Virus record (IMG/VR): IMGVR_UViG_3300010375_000057
Location: 1-20,292 of that record
Direction: 5' to 3' (one strand)
From: a virus
Length of the DNA stretch: 20,292 bases
The notes under the pieces are model-generated. The model saw only the letters and a program-made list of their open reading frames with translations, did not search any database and had not been told where the DNA came from. This document shows, one piece after another, positions 13,461 to 20,292 of this stretch (the stretch's first letter is position 1; each line of letters opens with the position of its first letter). The position numbers and the translations under genes were made by a program.

Positions 13461-14882
13461 ATGGCGAATACGTCTTACTTACACGGAATAGAAACCGTAG
13501 AGACCGAAATAGGCGGGCAAACGGTTCAAGTTGTCAAATCGGCCGTTGTTGCTCTCGTTGGTATCGCTCCGCAAGGCCCAAAAAATGCGCTTACCCTCTG
13601 TCTTACTGAGGCCGATGACGCGCAATTTGGTGAGGCCGTGCCGGGTTTCAATATTCCTAAGAGCTTGCAGATTTTACGCGCTATGGCCGCAAGTTACCCC
13701 GTTATGGTTGTTAACGTATTTGACGCTGCTACCAATCTTACACAAGTTACCGACGAGTCGCATGCAGTAACAGGCGGGGCGTTTAAGCTGTCTGCCGCGC
13801 CCGTTGGCGCTGTCACAATTAAGAACGGCGACGGATCGGCTGCGACGATTGTAGAGGGCGACGATTACGAGTTTGATGCGTTTGGCAATTTCAAGGCGTT
13901 AACCGCTGCCGTAGTAGACGGGACAGCGTACAAGGTGAGTTTTAAGAAACTCAACGCAGCAAGTGTAACCCCCTCGCAGCTCGCGGGCGGAGTAGATGGT
14001 AGCGGCAACCGTACGGGCCTCGCGCTGTATGACCTTGCGGGCAATACGTTTGGTTATAAGCCTAAGATTTTTATTGCACCTACCTACGCAAGTACCCCGG
14101 ACGTAGGAAACGGGCTGGCTGCTGCAGCATTGAAGCAACGCGCAGTCTACCTATTGGATGCTCCCGAGGGTACGACCGTAACCGGCGCTATCGCCGGACG
14201 CGGCGTTGGCGGTACGTTTACGTTCAACAGATCGGACGAACGCGCTATACTTCTCTACCCGTATTTGAAAATATTTGACGATGCTACAGCAGCCGACGCA
14301 ACGTACCCGTTTTCCGCTTTCATGGCGGGGCTGATTGTAAAGACTGATAACGAGCTGGGTTATTGGTTCAGTCCTTCCAATAAGGAGATCACGGCAGCAA
14401 CGGGAAGCGAGCGAGTAATAGAGTGGTCCCTTAATGATCCTAATTGCGAAGCTAACCAGCTCAACGCGGCTGGTATTGTTACTATCGCGTCCGGATATGG
14501 TACAGGTATGCGCGCATGGGGCAACCGTAATGCGTCCTATCCAACTAGCGGGCTCGTAAAGAACTTTATTTCGATTCGCCGGACCGATGACATGGTAGCG
14601 GAAAGCATGGAAGCGGCGGCGCTCCCCTTCATAGATCAACCCATTAGCCAAGGTACAATTGACGCAATGCGCGAGAGGGGCAACGCCCTTATACGTACAC
14701 TGATCCAACGCGGCGCGGTTCTGCCTGGTTCTCGCGTGAGGTTCGACAAGAGCGAAAACCCCGCGTCTCAGCTTGCGGCCGGACAGGTTGTATTTACCCG
14801 CAACTACATGGTTCCCCCACCTGCCGAGCGGATCACATTTAAGGACGTGTTAGACTTGTCCTTGTTGGCTCAATTCAAGTAA
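13461..14882 (+). CDS. Tail sheath protein (Mu gpL/P2 FI-like)
   Basis: A 473-residue contractile sheath subunit, showing the phage is a myovirus. The N-terminus Tyr-Leu-His-Gly-Ile-Glu-Thr-Val-Glu is typical, followed by Val-Val-Ala-Leu-Val-Gly-Ile-Ala-Pro (30-38) and a conserved C-terminal half with Ser-Pro-Ser-Asn-Lys-Glu-Ile, Trp-Gly-Asn-Arg-Asn-Ala-Ser, Phe-Ile-Ser-Ile-Arg-Arg-Thr-Asp-Asp-Met and Phe-Ile-Asp-Gln-Pro. Length lies between P2 FI (396) and Mu gpL (495); residues about 85-155 probably form an inserted surface domain. ATG 13461 follows an A-rich leader. The tube gene follows 20 nt later. Confidence 0.95.
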   Translation: MANTSYLHGIETVETEIGGQTVQVVKSAVVALVGIAPQGPKNALTLCLTEADDAQFGEAVPGFNIPKSLQILRAMAASYPVMVVNVFDAATNLTQVTDESHAVTGGAFKLSAAPVGAVTIKNGDGSAATIVEGDDYEFDAFGNFKALTAAVVDGTAYKVSFKKLNAASVTPSQLAGGVDGSGNRTGLALYDLAGNTFGYKPKIFIAPTYASTPDVGNGLAAAALKQRAVYLLDAPEGTTVTGAIAGRGVGGTFTFNRSDERAILLYPYLKIFDDATAADATYPFSAFMAGLIVKTDNELGYWFSPSNKEITAATGSERVIEWSLNDPNCEANQLNAAGIVTIASGYGTGMRAWGNRNASYPTSGLVKNFISIRRTDDMVAESMEAAALPFIDQPISQGTIDAMRERGNALIRTLIQRGAVLPGSRVRFDKSENPASQLAAGQVVFTRNYMVPPPAERITFKDVLDLSLLAQFK

Positions 14883-14902
14883 TCGTAAAAAAATACCGTA
14901 CT

Positions 14903-15424
14903 ATGGGAATAGTTGTAAACAGGCTTACAAACGCAAATATATATATAGAAGGCGCGTCCTACCTCGGCAGAGCTGAGGAAATAACGCTACCCGCGATCAA
15001 GTCCAAATTCTCCGATCACAAGGGCCTGGGTATGATAATGGACGTAGAGTTTCCTGCTGGGTTCGAAAAGATGCAGGGTAAAATTAAATGGTCCTCGCTC
15101 TATCCCGATATCGTTGACGCAGTTGGTAGCCCGTATAATGCCGTGCAAATGCAGATACGCGCCAATATGGACGTATACGATGCGAGCGGCGAGCGCAATA
15201 GCGTGTCTGTCGTATGTTTCCTTACCGTTCGTTTCAAAGACTCACTTTCGGCGCTTACGCTGAAAATGAACGAGCCGAGCGAACAGGAAAGCGAATACAG
15301 CGCGACGTACTACCGCCTGGAAATTGACGGGCAACCGCTGATTGAGATAGACGCTATCTCTCAGCTCTTTTTCGTGAGCGACCGGGACGAGCTGGCAGCT
15401 TACCGGGCTAATCTGGGCATCTAA
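14903..15424 (+). CDS. Major tail tube protein (P2 FII-like)
   Basis: A 173-residue protein forming the inner tube of the contractile tail; P2 FII is 172. Visible family features: Asn-Arg-Leu-Thr-Asn-Ala-Asn-Ile-Tyr near the N-terminus, the Glu-Ile-Thr-Leu-Pro-Ala-Ile segment, Gly-Leu-Gly-Met-Ile-Met-Asp-Val-Glu-Phe-Pro-Ala-Gly-Phe-Glu-Lys-Met, and a C-terminal Arg-Leu-Glu-Ile-Asp-Gly-Gln-Pro-Leu-Ile-Glu-Ile-Asp strand pair. It lies between sheath and chaperone as in P2. ATG 14903 follows an A-rich leader without Shine-Dalgarno. Confidence 0.92.
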   Translation: MGIVVNRLTNANIYIEGASYLGRAEEITLPAIKSKFSDHKGLGMIMDVEFPAGFEKMQGKIKWSSLYPDIVDAVGSPYNAVQMQIRANMDVYDASGERNSVSVVCFLTVRFKDSLSALTLKMNEPSEQESEYSATYYRLEIDGQPLIEIDAISQLFFVSDRDELAAYRANLGI

Positions 15425-15437
15425 AAAGACGTAAAAC

Positions 15438-15689
15438 ATGAATATCAAAACTGGCAAAGAGTTCACCCTTTCGGGAGGACAGAAAGTTGTAATTCGTGAG
15501 GCGAAAGGTAAGGACGCCGAGGCCGCTATGCGAGTGGCTGGCCAAGGGCAACAGGAAAAATATCTTTCGGCACTTATGGCGAGAACGGTAATCGTTGACG
15601 GTAAAGCTATCGTACCCGAAGCTCTTGCAGAGTTGCCCCTAAAGGACTACTTGAAAATACAAGGTGAATTTGCTGATCTAAATTTTTAG
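15438..15689 (+). CDS. Tail assembly chaperone, short form (P2 gpE/gp41 type)
   Basis: An 83-residue protein expected to bind the tape measure protein and help tail assembly without staying in the virion. It begins with Lys-Glu-Phe-Thr-Leu-Ser-Gly-Gly-Gln-Lys-Val-Val-Ile-Arg-Glu, has Thr-Val-Ile-Val-Asp-Gly-Lys and ends Phe-Ala-Asp-Leu-Asn-Phe, the pattern of the E/41/14 family. It sits between tube and tape measure genes as expected. Its last two sense codons AAT TTT are part of a slippery heptamer, so part of the ribosomes should shift to the -1 frame and make the long form. Confidence 0.88.
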   Translation: MNIKTGKEFTLSGGQKVVIREAKGKDAEAAMRVAGQGQQEKYLSALMARTVIVDGKAIVPEALAELPLKDYLKIQGEFADLNF

Positions 15690-15847
15690 TCAGTGTGCGA
15701 GATATGCTATTTCTCGCACACTTTTCACATACCCCGTATAGCGTGGTTCTGTCTTGGTCGACGCGCGATATCTCCTATCGCGTAGATCAATCCGTTTCAC
15801 TTTACAACCAGATGAACAAACCGCCCGAGGATGGACAAGGAAATTAA
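15438..15847 (+). CDS. Tail assembly chaperone, -1 frameshift long form (gpE+E' type)
   Basis: Predicted product of a -1 slip at AAATTTT (15680-15686): zero-frame residues 1-83 followed by 53 residues read from 15686 in the -1 frame up to TAA 15845-15847, 136 in total. The extension ends Asp-Gln-Ser-Val-Ser-Leu-Tyr-Asn-Gln-Met-Asn-Lys-Pro-Pro-Glu-Asp-Gly. The -1 frame is open from the slip site through the otherwise empty 141-base gap and ends 17 bases inside the tape measure gene. Lambda gpG/gpGT and P2 E/E+E' use the same design, where the long form links chaperone to tape measure. The sequence signal is strong; actual shifting and its rate are inferred. Confidence 0.85.
15680..15722 (+). 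promoter_or_regulatory. -1 ribosomal frameshift signal: slippery site plus stem-loop
   Basis: The heptamer A AAT TTT (15680-15686) fits X XXY YYZ in the zero frame. After a 5-base spacer that includes the TAG stop comes a perfect 11-bp stem, left arm 15692-15702 and right arm 15712-15722, with a 9-base loop. This is the standard layout of a stimulated -1 frameshift. The four Ts after the stem could suggest a terminator, but the open -1 frame argues for recoding. Confidence 0.85.
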
Positions 15848-17693
15848 AATAGGACTCATTCTTTCCGCTTACGACAAGGTTTCCGACGTGCTGGACAAAG
15901 TGTTTGGCAAGTCAAAGAAAAACTTTGCCGAAATGAAATCAGCCGCCGTTGACCTGGGCAAGGGCATGGCTATAATGGGTATGGGCGCGGCTGGCTTAAA
16001 AATGCTTGATGGTCAAATAGAGGCATTTGGTAAAATGGAGGAAGCCGGTAACGACCTGAAAGGCGCGTTAATGGGACCGGGCGGTGTATTAGACGAGTCG
16101 ATCTATAAGAAAATAGCCACGCTATCTATGGACTTGTCGGACAAGTACAAGGGGAGCGCTACCGACTACCTCGATATGATCCGTGTGTTAAAGGAAAACA
16201 GGATCAATGAGGCCGACGTGCTGGGCGGTATAGGCGACGCGACCGCGAAGCTATCGGACCTGTTCGACATGGCACCCGCGCATATTGCCGAGTTTTCGGC
16301 GCATATGCGTAACGATATGGGTGTAGCGGTCGGCGACATGGAAAAGGTAATGGACCTTGTAGCGCGTGTACATGGTAGCGGCGTAGGCAAAACCGGCAGC
16401 GAGGCTGTGACGGAAATGAATGAATTTTTTGGCAAGGCTTCGCTCGGGGCGGCGAACCTGGGCGTCCAGGGCCTCGAAGCGTCTAAGCAAATGGGCGCAC
16501 TCGGTGCGCTCTTCATGTCACGCGGTTTGTCCGGCGCGACCGTGGGTACTAACTTTCGGCGCATATTCGATGGGTTGCGCGACTCTGAAAAGTTAGGCAA
16601 GGCGAACGCGGTAGCGGCACAATTCGGTAAACACCTTAGCTTATTCGATAGGAAAGGTACGTTCCTCGGTATGGATAATTTTGTCCAGGAGTTAGGAAAA
16701 CTCGGCGACCTCAGTAGCTCACAGATTGCAGCTGTTCTAAAGGCGTTCGGTGGAAAGCAAGGTCTTAGCACTGATTTTATTGAATACCTGTCTAAAAATG
16801 GTCTAACGGGCTACCAAGAGTTTTTAGACAAGATGAACAGCCAAGCGGAGTTATCCGATAAGCTCGCGGTAAAGATGAAGGGCCTCAACTACCAAAAGGA
16901 GGTTTTTAGGACATCTACCGAGAATTTGAAAGCTACGCTAGGCGAAGCGCTCGCGCCTACGCTTACGGCCATCTACGATGTATTGAATAAAATTGTAGGC
17001 AAGCTCCGGGCCTTTGCTGAGGCGCACCCGAAACTAACAAAAATGGCAATGGCCTTCATTGCTATTGCGTCCGGCGCGCTTATGCTTTGGGGAGCTGTCA
17101 AAGTAATGACCGCGCTTACTACGGTACTACGCATTTTTGGAGTTACGCTTTACGCTACGCCTGTGCTCGGATGGATAGCCGCCATAGTGACGGCGCTCAC
17201 CTTGCTATACACATATTGGGATGAGATCACCGGATTTTTTAAGAATACAGAATTTCAATGGGGCGCGGTGTTTCGTAACATAGCCCGCTTTATATTGAAA
17301 TTCGCTCTATTCCCGCTAACAACCCTTTTAAAGGCAGTCGGATGGATAGGGAAGGCGCTACACTTGTCAGGGCTGCAAAAGGCCGGGGAGTGGGCTTCTA
17401 ATCTTGCGGATAATCTTACAGGCGGCAGCTTTGAGGACATGACCAAAGCGAAGCCAGGGAGTGCGGCCGCGGCCCGCCAAGGTCTATATGTGCCGCCAAA
17501 GAGTAAAGGAGCTGACGCGGTTTCCGGCCTCGTTAGTAATAACGACAAGTCTACTGTAACCAATAACGTGACCGTAAACCTTTCCGGCGGGGCAACAGCG
17601 GCGGACGGTAAGGCAGTGAGCGAAAGCATACAAAGCACATTCGACAAGCTAATGAAGGATCACGAACAACGTAAGGCAAGGAGGGCATTTTGA
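15831..17693 (+). CDS. Tail tape measure protein
   Basis: A 620-residue protein that sets tail length and is ejected with or before the DNA. The N-terminal 400 residues are helical with Gly/Ala/Met-rich segments (Gly-Met-Gly-Ala-Ala-Gly near 51) and the TP901-type core, including Phe-Met-Ser-Arg-Gly-Leu-Ser-Gly-Ala and Val-Leu-Lys-Ala-Phe-Gly-Gly. Two or three membrane-like segments lie at about 405-465, followed by an amphipathic region and a C-terminal Asn/Thr/Val-rich strand plus charged helix. It is fairly short; at roughly 1.5 angstrom per residue it predicts a tail near 90-100 nm, which is inference. Its ATG lies inside the -1 frame end of the chaperone, and its stop overlaps the next start. 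Confidence 0.92.
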   Translation: MDKEIKIGLILSAYDKVSDVLDKVFGKSKKNFAEMKSAAVDLGKGMAIMGMGAAGLKMLDGQIEAFGKMEEAGNDLKGALMGPGGVLDESIYKKIATLSMDLSDKYKGSATDYLDMIRVLKENRINEADVLGGIGDATAKLSDLFDMAPAHIAEFSAHMRNDMGVAVGDMEKVMDLVARVHGSGVGKTGSEAVTEMNEFFGKASLGAANLGVQGLEASKQMGALGALFMSRGLSGATVGTNFRRIFDGLRDSEKLGKANAVAAQFGKHLSLFDRKGTFLGMDNFVQELGKLGDLSSSQIAAVLKAFGGKQGLSTDFIEYLSKNGLTGYQEFLDKMNSQAELSDKLAVKMKGLNYQKEVFRTSTENLKATLGEALAPTLTAIYDVLNKIVGKLRAFAEAHPKLTKMAMAFIAIASGALMLWGAVKVMTALTTVLRIFGVTLYATPVLGWIAAIVTALTLLYTYWDEITGFFKNTEFQWGAVFRNIARFILKFALFPLTTLLKAVGWIGKALHLSGLQKAGEWASNLADNLTGGSFEDMTKAKPGSAAAARQGLYVPPKSKGADAVSGLVSNNDKSTVTNNVTVNLSGGATAADGKAVSESIQSTFDKLMKDHEQRKARRAF

Positions 17694-18343
17694 AGCTATT
17701 CACCGATATAACGGAACTGGAAAACGCGTTTGCTGAACTTAGCGGACAGCTTGGGGCGGAGCAAACGAGCCGGGCGCTGCGCATGGCTATTAATGACACC
17801 ATGCGCAAACAGCGTACGCAGCTACGCCAATATGTACGGCACACGTACAACATCCCAGGCGACAAGATAAACAGCATAGATTTTGGACCGGCTACGACGT
17901 ATAACCTGGAAAGTAAAATGTTTGCGAGTCATTCACCTGTACAGCTCGCGTACTTTAAGCCGATCTTTTCGAAGGGTAAAAGCACGATAAGGGGTAGCTA
18001 CTCAAAGAAAAAAGGATTAAGCGCAAAGAAGGGTAGGAGTGGTGGCCCTGAAGCAGGCGTATCGGTAGAGATCAAAAAGGAGCAACGCGTAACGATACTG
18101 TTTGCGTTTATGGTGGAAAAGTTCGAAAAACCTTTTGTATTCGCAAGGGGCCAGTACCAAAAGGGGAAGGGGTTTGTACGCGGAAAACCTCGGATGCCAA
18201 TTAGCGTGCTATCGTCGGCATCCGTTTTCAGCGCTGCGTTCGGTACCGACCGGAGGCCCGGGATTACAAAAAGCGCCTATACTGAATTTGCGCAAAAGGC
18301 AAATGAATATCTACAAAAAATAAAGGACGGAGTTATTAAGTAA
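17690..18343 (+). CDS. gpZ-like minor tail protein
   Basis: A 217-residue basic protein similar in layout to the prophage minor tail protein Z family (lambda gpZ is 192), probably a tail completion or connector component. Seen: an N-terminal helix with Arg-Ala-Leu-Arg-Met-Ala-Ile-Asn-Asp-Thr, then Thr-Tyr-Asn-Leu-Glu-Ser-Lys-Met, Leu-Ala-Tyr-Phe-Lys-Pro, a Lys/Gly/Ser-rich loop (about 93-117), Phe-Val-Phe-Ala-Arg-Gly, and Arg-Met-Pro-Ile-Ser-Val-Leu. The start is TTG 17690, overlapping the tape measure stop (TTGA); a purine-rich AAGGAGGGC lies about 6 bases before it, unusual here. In-frame ATGs come too late. The family call is moderate. Confidence 0.65.
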   Translation: MKLFTDITELENAFAELSGQLGAEQTSRALRMAINDTMRKQRTQLRQYVRHTYNIPGDKINSIDFGPATTYNLESKMFASHSPVQLAYFKPIFSKGKSTIRGSYSKKKGLSAKKGRSGGPEAGVSVEIKKEQRVTILFAFMVEKFEKPFVFARGQYQKGKGFVRGKPRMPISVLSSASVFSAAFGTDRRPGITKSAYTEFAQKANEYLQKIKDGVIK

Positions 18344-19230
18344 TGTTTGCGCAATTAGGTACAATACAATTCGATGGACTGCATAGTTTCGTAACGTACT
18401 CTACCGAAGAAGAACTTGTAATTGCAGAGTTTGCACTTATTGGCCGTAAGCCTAAACTTATGGCTGGCGGTGTCGGGCTCATGTCCCTAAACCTTACACT
18501 ATTCCTGCATGTCGAATTTACACCGGGTTCAATAGCTGACGAAGTAGCAAAACTACAAAGCTCGTTAGAAAATTTCGAGATACTTCCCCTTCTGTGGGGC
18601 AATGGCGAGACGGGCGGCGAGTGGATCATAAGGGAGATGGACGTAGAATATACAAACCTTGACGCCGTTGGGAACATTTACGAGGCTAAAGTTACACTTA
18701 ACCTTATCGAGTCTGTGCAGGAGAATAAAGAGCAGCAAGAGCGACAGAACGCGGCGAGCAATGCATTTGCAGCGGGTAACAAGAAACCGGCGACGAAATC
18801 GAAAAGGAAAAAGCCTCAGAGCTGTCAAAAACAAATATCGGCGCTTATACAGGAAATAGAACAATTCGGTAACGTAGTAAATCAAATTGTTCCCGTATAC
18901 ACGGGCGACCAAAAGCAAGCGGCGATAGTGTCGCGCGCGTGCGGGTCTATTTCAGAGGATTGCGGCCAAATCGAAACGGCCGTTAATACGGCTGGATCTT
19001 GCGTTGCAGGTAACAAGTCGTTACAAGAGGCCGCGCATAGTTGTAACCTAACCGCGCAAATGCTTTCGAATGATATAGTAAAAAATGCGAAGGCTGTTAA
19101 CGGCATAGATGTAGGTGAAGACGTACATGACGGCGACACTATAAAAGCAGAGAACCACGGACTACAATCAACTATTAAAAATCTTGCAGCAGTTGCGCAA
19201 CCTATCATTAAAACGGCAATAACTCAGTAA
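18343..19230 (+). CDS. P2 gpU-like tail protein with long C-terminal extension
   Basis: A 295-residue protein. Residues 1-125 match the P2 gpU family: Phe-Ala-Gln-Leu-Gly-Thr-Ile-Gln-Phe, Ile-Gly-Arg-Lys-Pro-Lys-Leu-Met-Ala-Gly, Leu-His-Val-Glu-Phe-Thr-Pro-Gly, Trp-Gly-Asn-Gly-Glu-x-Gly-Gly-Glu-Trp-Ile-Ile, and a final Thr-Leu-Asn-Leu-Ile-Glu strand. P2 gpU is 159 residues, so about 165 residues are extra. The extension begins with a charged Gln/Lys linker (125-160), then a helical part holding all five cysteines of the protein (161, 200, 207, 220, 234). TAATG overlaps by one base at both ends couple it to gpZ-like and gpX genes. The core call is strong; the extension is of unknown function. 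Confidence 0.87.
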   Translation: MFAQLGTIQFDGLHSFVTYSTEEELVIAEFALIGRKPKLMAGGVGLMSLNLTLFLHVEFTPGSIADEVAKLQSSLENFEILPLLWGNGETGGEWIIREMDVEYTNLDAVGNIYEAKVTLNLIESVQENKEQQERQNAASNAFAAGNKKPATKSKRKKPQSCQKQISALIQEIEQFGNVVNQIVPVYTGDQKQAAIVSRACGSISEDCGQIETAVNTAGSCVAGNKSLQEAAHSCNLTAQMLSNDIVKNAKAVNGIDVGEDVHDGDTIKAENHGLQSTIKNLAAVAQPIIKTAITQ

Positions 19231-19481
19231 TGGCTACTACGGAATATATCACACGGCCGGGGGACCGGTGGGACCTAATAGCTTACAAGGCTTTTGGCAC
19301 GGTAAATATGATCCTGTTGGAGGATGGGACGGAAGTAAACGCAATGTCCTATATTATGCAGAGCAACCCCGAGATACCCAAAGACGACATTTTAGACGCG
19401 GGCATTCTTTTGCAAGTACCCATTATACCCTCGACAGTTATACCGCTGACAACCGATTTACTGCCGCCCTGGAAAAAATAG
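19230..19481 (+). CDS. Tail protein X (P2 gpX-like, LysM-type)
   Basis: An 83-residue LysM-like tail protein (P2 gpX is 67). It starts Tyr-Ile-Thr-Arg-Pro-Gly-Asp-Arg-Trp-Asp-Leu-Ile-Ala, the LysM entry pattern, followed by Ser-Asn-Pro-Glu-Ile (49-54 region) and a Leu-Gln-Val-Pro-Ile-Ile strand. The C-terminal tail Leu-Thr-Thr-Asp-Leu-Leu-Pro-Pro-Trp-Lys-Lys is typical of gpX. It likely links tape measure end and hub. ATG 19230 overlaps the gpU stop by one base; the hub gene starts 3 nt after its stop. Confidence 0.88.
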   Translation: MATTEYITRPGDRWDLIAYKAFGTVNMILLEDGTEVNAMSYIMQSNPEIPKDDILDAGILLQVPIIPSTVIPLTTDLLPPWKK

Positions 19482-19484
19482 TCC

Positions 19485-20292
19485 ATGAATTTACCATTAG
19501 CAACATTTAGTCTACAGTACAACGGGAAGGACATTAGCGCCGATATCTCGGACCATGTTCTAAACTTGGAGTATACCGACAAACTGAAAGGCGAGGCCGA
19601 CGAGATTGCGGTAAGCCTGGAAGATAGCTCGAAGTTATGGCAAAACGCGTGGTACCCGGATAAGGGTGCGACACTGCAATTGTTCATACGCTTGGGCGGC
19701 CAGCAAATGAACGCGGGGAGTTTTACTATTGACGAGATCGAGGGCAGCGGTAGCACTAACGGCGACACGGTTTCTATTAGGGCAATTGGCGCAACGTTCG
19801 GCAAGGCGCTCAGGACGAGGGGCACCAGGGCACATGAAAATAAGGGCCTGCGCGAAATCGCGAACACGGTAGCGGGGAGCCTCGGCCTCACGCTGCAAGG
19901 CAATATACAGGACATACGTCCATCCCGCGTTCACCAATACCGGGAAACATCGTTAGGATTCCTTAACCGCTTGGCGGGGCAGTATGGCTACTTCTTTTCG
20001 ATAAGAGGTAACGCGCTCATATTCCAGAAATACAAAGACCTGGAAGGCCGTGCGCCGTCGCTCACCTTCGGACGGCACGACTTAATCAGCTGGTCTATTA
20101 AGGACAACACCATGCAAACATACACAGCTACCCGGATAAAGTACCATTTCCCTAAAGAGAAAAAAGTCATTACCTATAATGCCGCACCCGCGAGCGGAGA
20201 AGCCGACGGTTCGAGCTTCGATTCATTGGAAATGCGCGATCGGTGCGAAGATCAACAGCAGGCGCAAGCGTTGGCGGGTACAGCCATGCACC
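19485..20292 (+). CDS. Tail hub / late control protein gpD-like (5' part, truncated by window)
   Basis: The first 269 codons of a P2 gpD-family protein, which forms the hub at the distal tail end and resembles the T6SS VgrG/gp27 base. Seen: an N-terminal beta domain (Ala-Thr-Phe-Ser-Leu-Gln-Tyr-Asn-Gly-Lys-Asp-Ile), Ile-Arg-Ala-Ile-Gly-Ala, the Asn-Lys-Gly-Leu-Arg-Glu-Ile-Ala segment, Tyr-Arg-Glu-Thr-Ser-Leu-Gly-Phe-Leu-Asn-Arg-Leu-Ala near 150-160, and Gly-Tyr-Phe-Phe-Ser-Ile-Arg-Gly-Asn-Ala-Leu. These are the family hallmarks. ATG 19485 follows the gpX stop by 3 nt. The frame is open to the window end, so the rest of the gene lies outside. Confidence 0.9.
   Translation, partial: MNLPLATFSLQYNGKDISADISDHVLNLEYTDKLKGEADEIAVSLEDSSKLWQNAWYPDKGATLQLFIRLGGQQMNAGSFTIDEIEGSGSTNGDTVSIRAIGATFGKALRTRGTRAHENKGLREIANTVAGSLGLTLQGNIQDIRPSRVHQYRETSLGFLNRLAGQYGYFFSIRGNALIFQKYKDLEGRAPSLTFGRHDLISWSIKDNTMQTYTATRIKYHFPKEKKVITYNAAPASGEADGSSFDSLEMRDRCEDQQQAQALAGTAMH

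Noticed and set aside
15692-15729. Stem-loop followed by TTTT read as an intrinsic terminator
   Set aside because: The run has only four Ts, the -1 frame is open right through it, and its distance from the slippery site is exactly what frameshifting needs. Partial termination is not excluded.
16166-16771. 201-codon minus-strand frame inside the tape measure gene
   Set aside because: Ser/Pro/Arg-rich shadow of the Ala/Gly/Leu-rich + strand protein; no motif and no independent context. The same goes for the 161-codon minus frame at 2603-3088.
1-20292. tRNA genes, CRISPR arrays, insertion sequences, diversity-generating retroelements, attachment sites
   Set aside because: I looked for cloverleaf patterns, regular spaced repeats, transposase or reverse transcriptase motifs and paired ends, and saw none in this window.

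Overview
The window is a stretch of a tailed-phage genome or prophage. Every supported gene lies on the + strand, and there are no host housekeeping genes. The host is probably a member of the Bacteroidota. Many starts are preceded by A-rich leaders (for example before 280, 3472, 5521, 13461, 14903 and 15438) rather than Shine-Dalgarno sequences, which is typical of that phylum. This is inference from translation signals. No integrase, attachment site or lysis gene is inside the window, so lysogeny cannot be judged.

Region 1 (1-5161) is the end of the replication module. It holds the C-terminus of a family A DNA polymerase, two small tandem paralogues of unknown function, a large primase-helicase (archaeo-eukaryotic primase domain plus VapE-type P-loop helicase domain), a VRR-NUC nuclease and an SNF2-type helicase. 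A gene-free stretch at 3219-3471 carries a regular array of TGTCAT boxes, a candidate replication origin or operator. Region 2 (5162-5520) is a gene-free, inverted-repeat-rich segment just upstream of the terminase genes, the natural place for a cos site and/or late promoter.

Region 3 (5521-12911) is a lambda-like head module: Nu1-type small terminase, gpA-type large terminase, a small protein resembling DnaA domain IV, gpW-like joining protein, gpB-type portal, a fused prohead protease/major capsid protein, a DUF2190-like decoration protein and an FII-like connector. An intrinsic terminator overlaps the portal stop codon and separates packaging/portal genes from capsid genes.

Region 4 (12914-20292) is a contractile (myovirus) tail module of P2/Mu type: gp37-like tail-end protein, sheath, tube, tail assembly chaperone, tape measure, gpZ-like protein, gpU with a long extra C-terminal part, LysM-like gpX and the start of gpD/late control protein, cut by the window end. 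The chaperone gene carries a textbook -1 programmed frameshift signal: slippery heptamer AAATTTT, 5-nt spacer and perfect 11-bp stem-loop. Frameshifting would make a 136-residue product as well as the 83-residue one. Neighbouring genes commonly overlap by 1-34 nt, suggesting translational coupling.

The phage is thus a mosaic: a Pol A/VapE/VRR-NUC/SNF2 replication cassette known from many siphophages of Firmicutes, a lambda-type head and a P2/Mu-type contractile tail. The least ordinary signals are the chaperone frameshift element, the TGTCAT array, the DnaA-IV-like gene in the packaging module, the cysteine-bearing gpU extension and the structured pre-terminase region.
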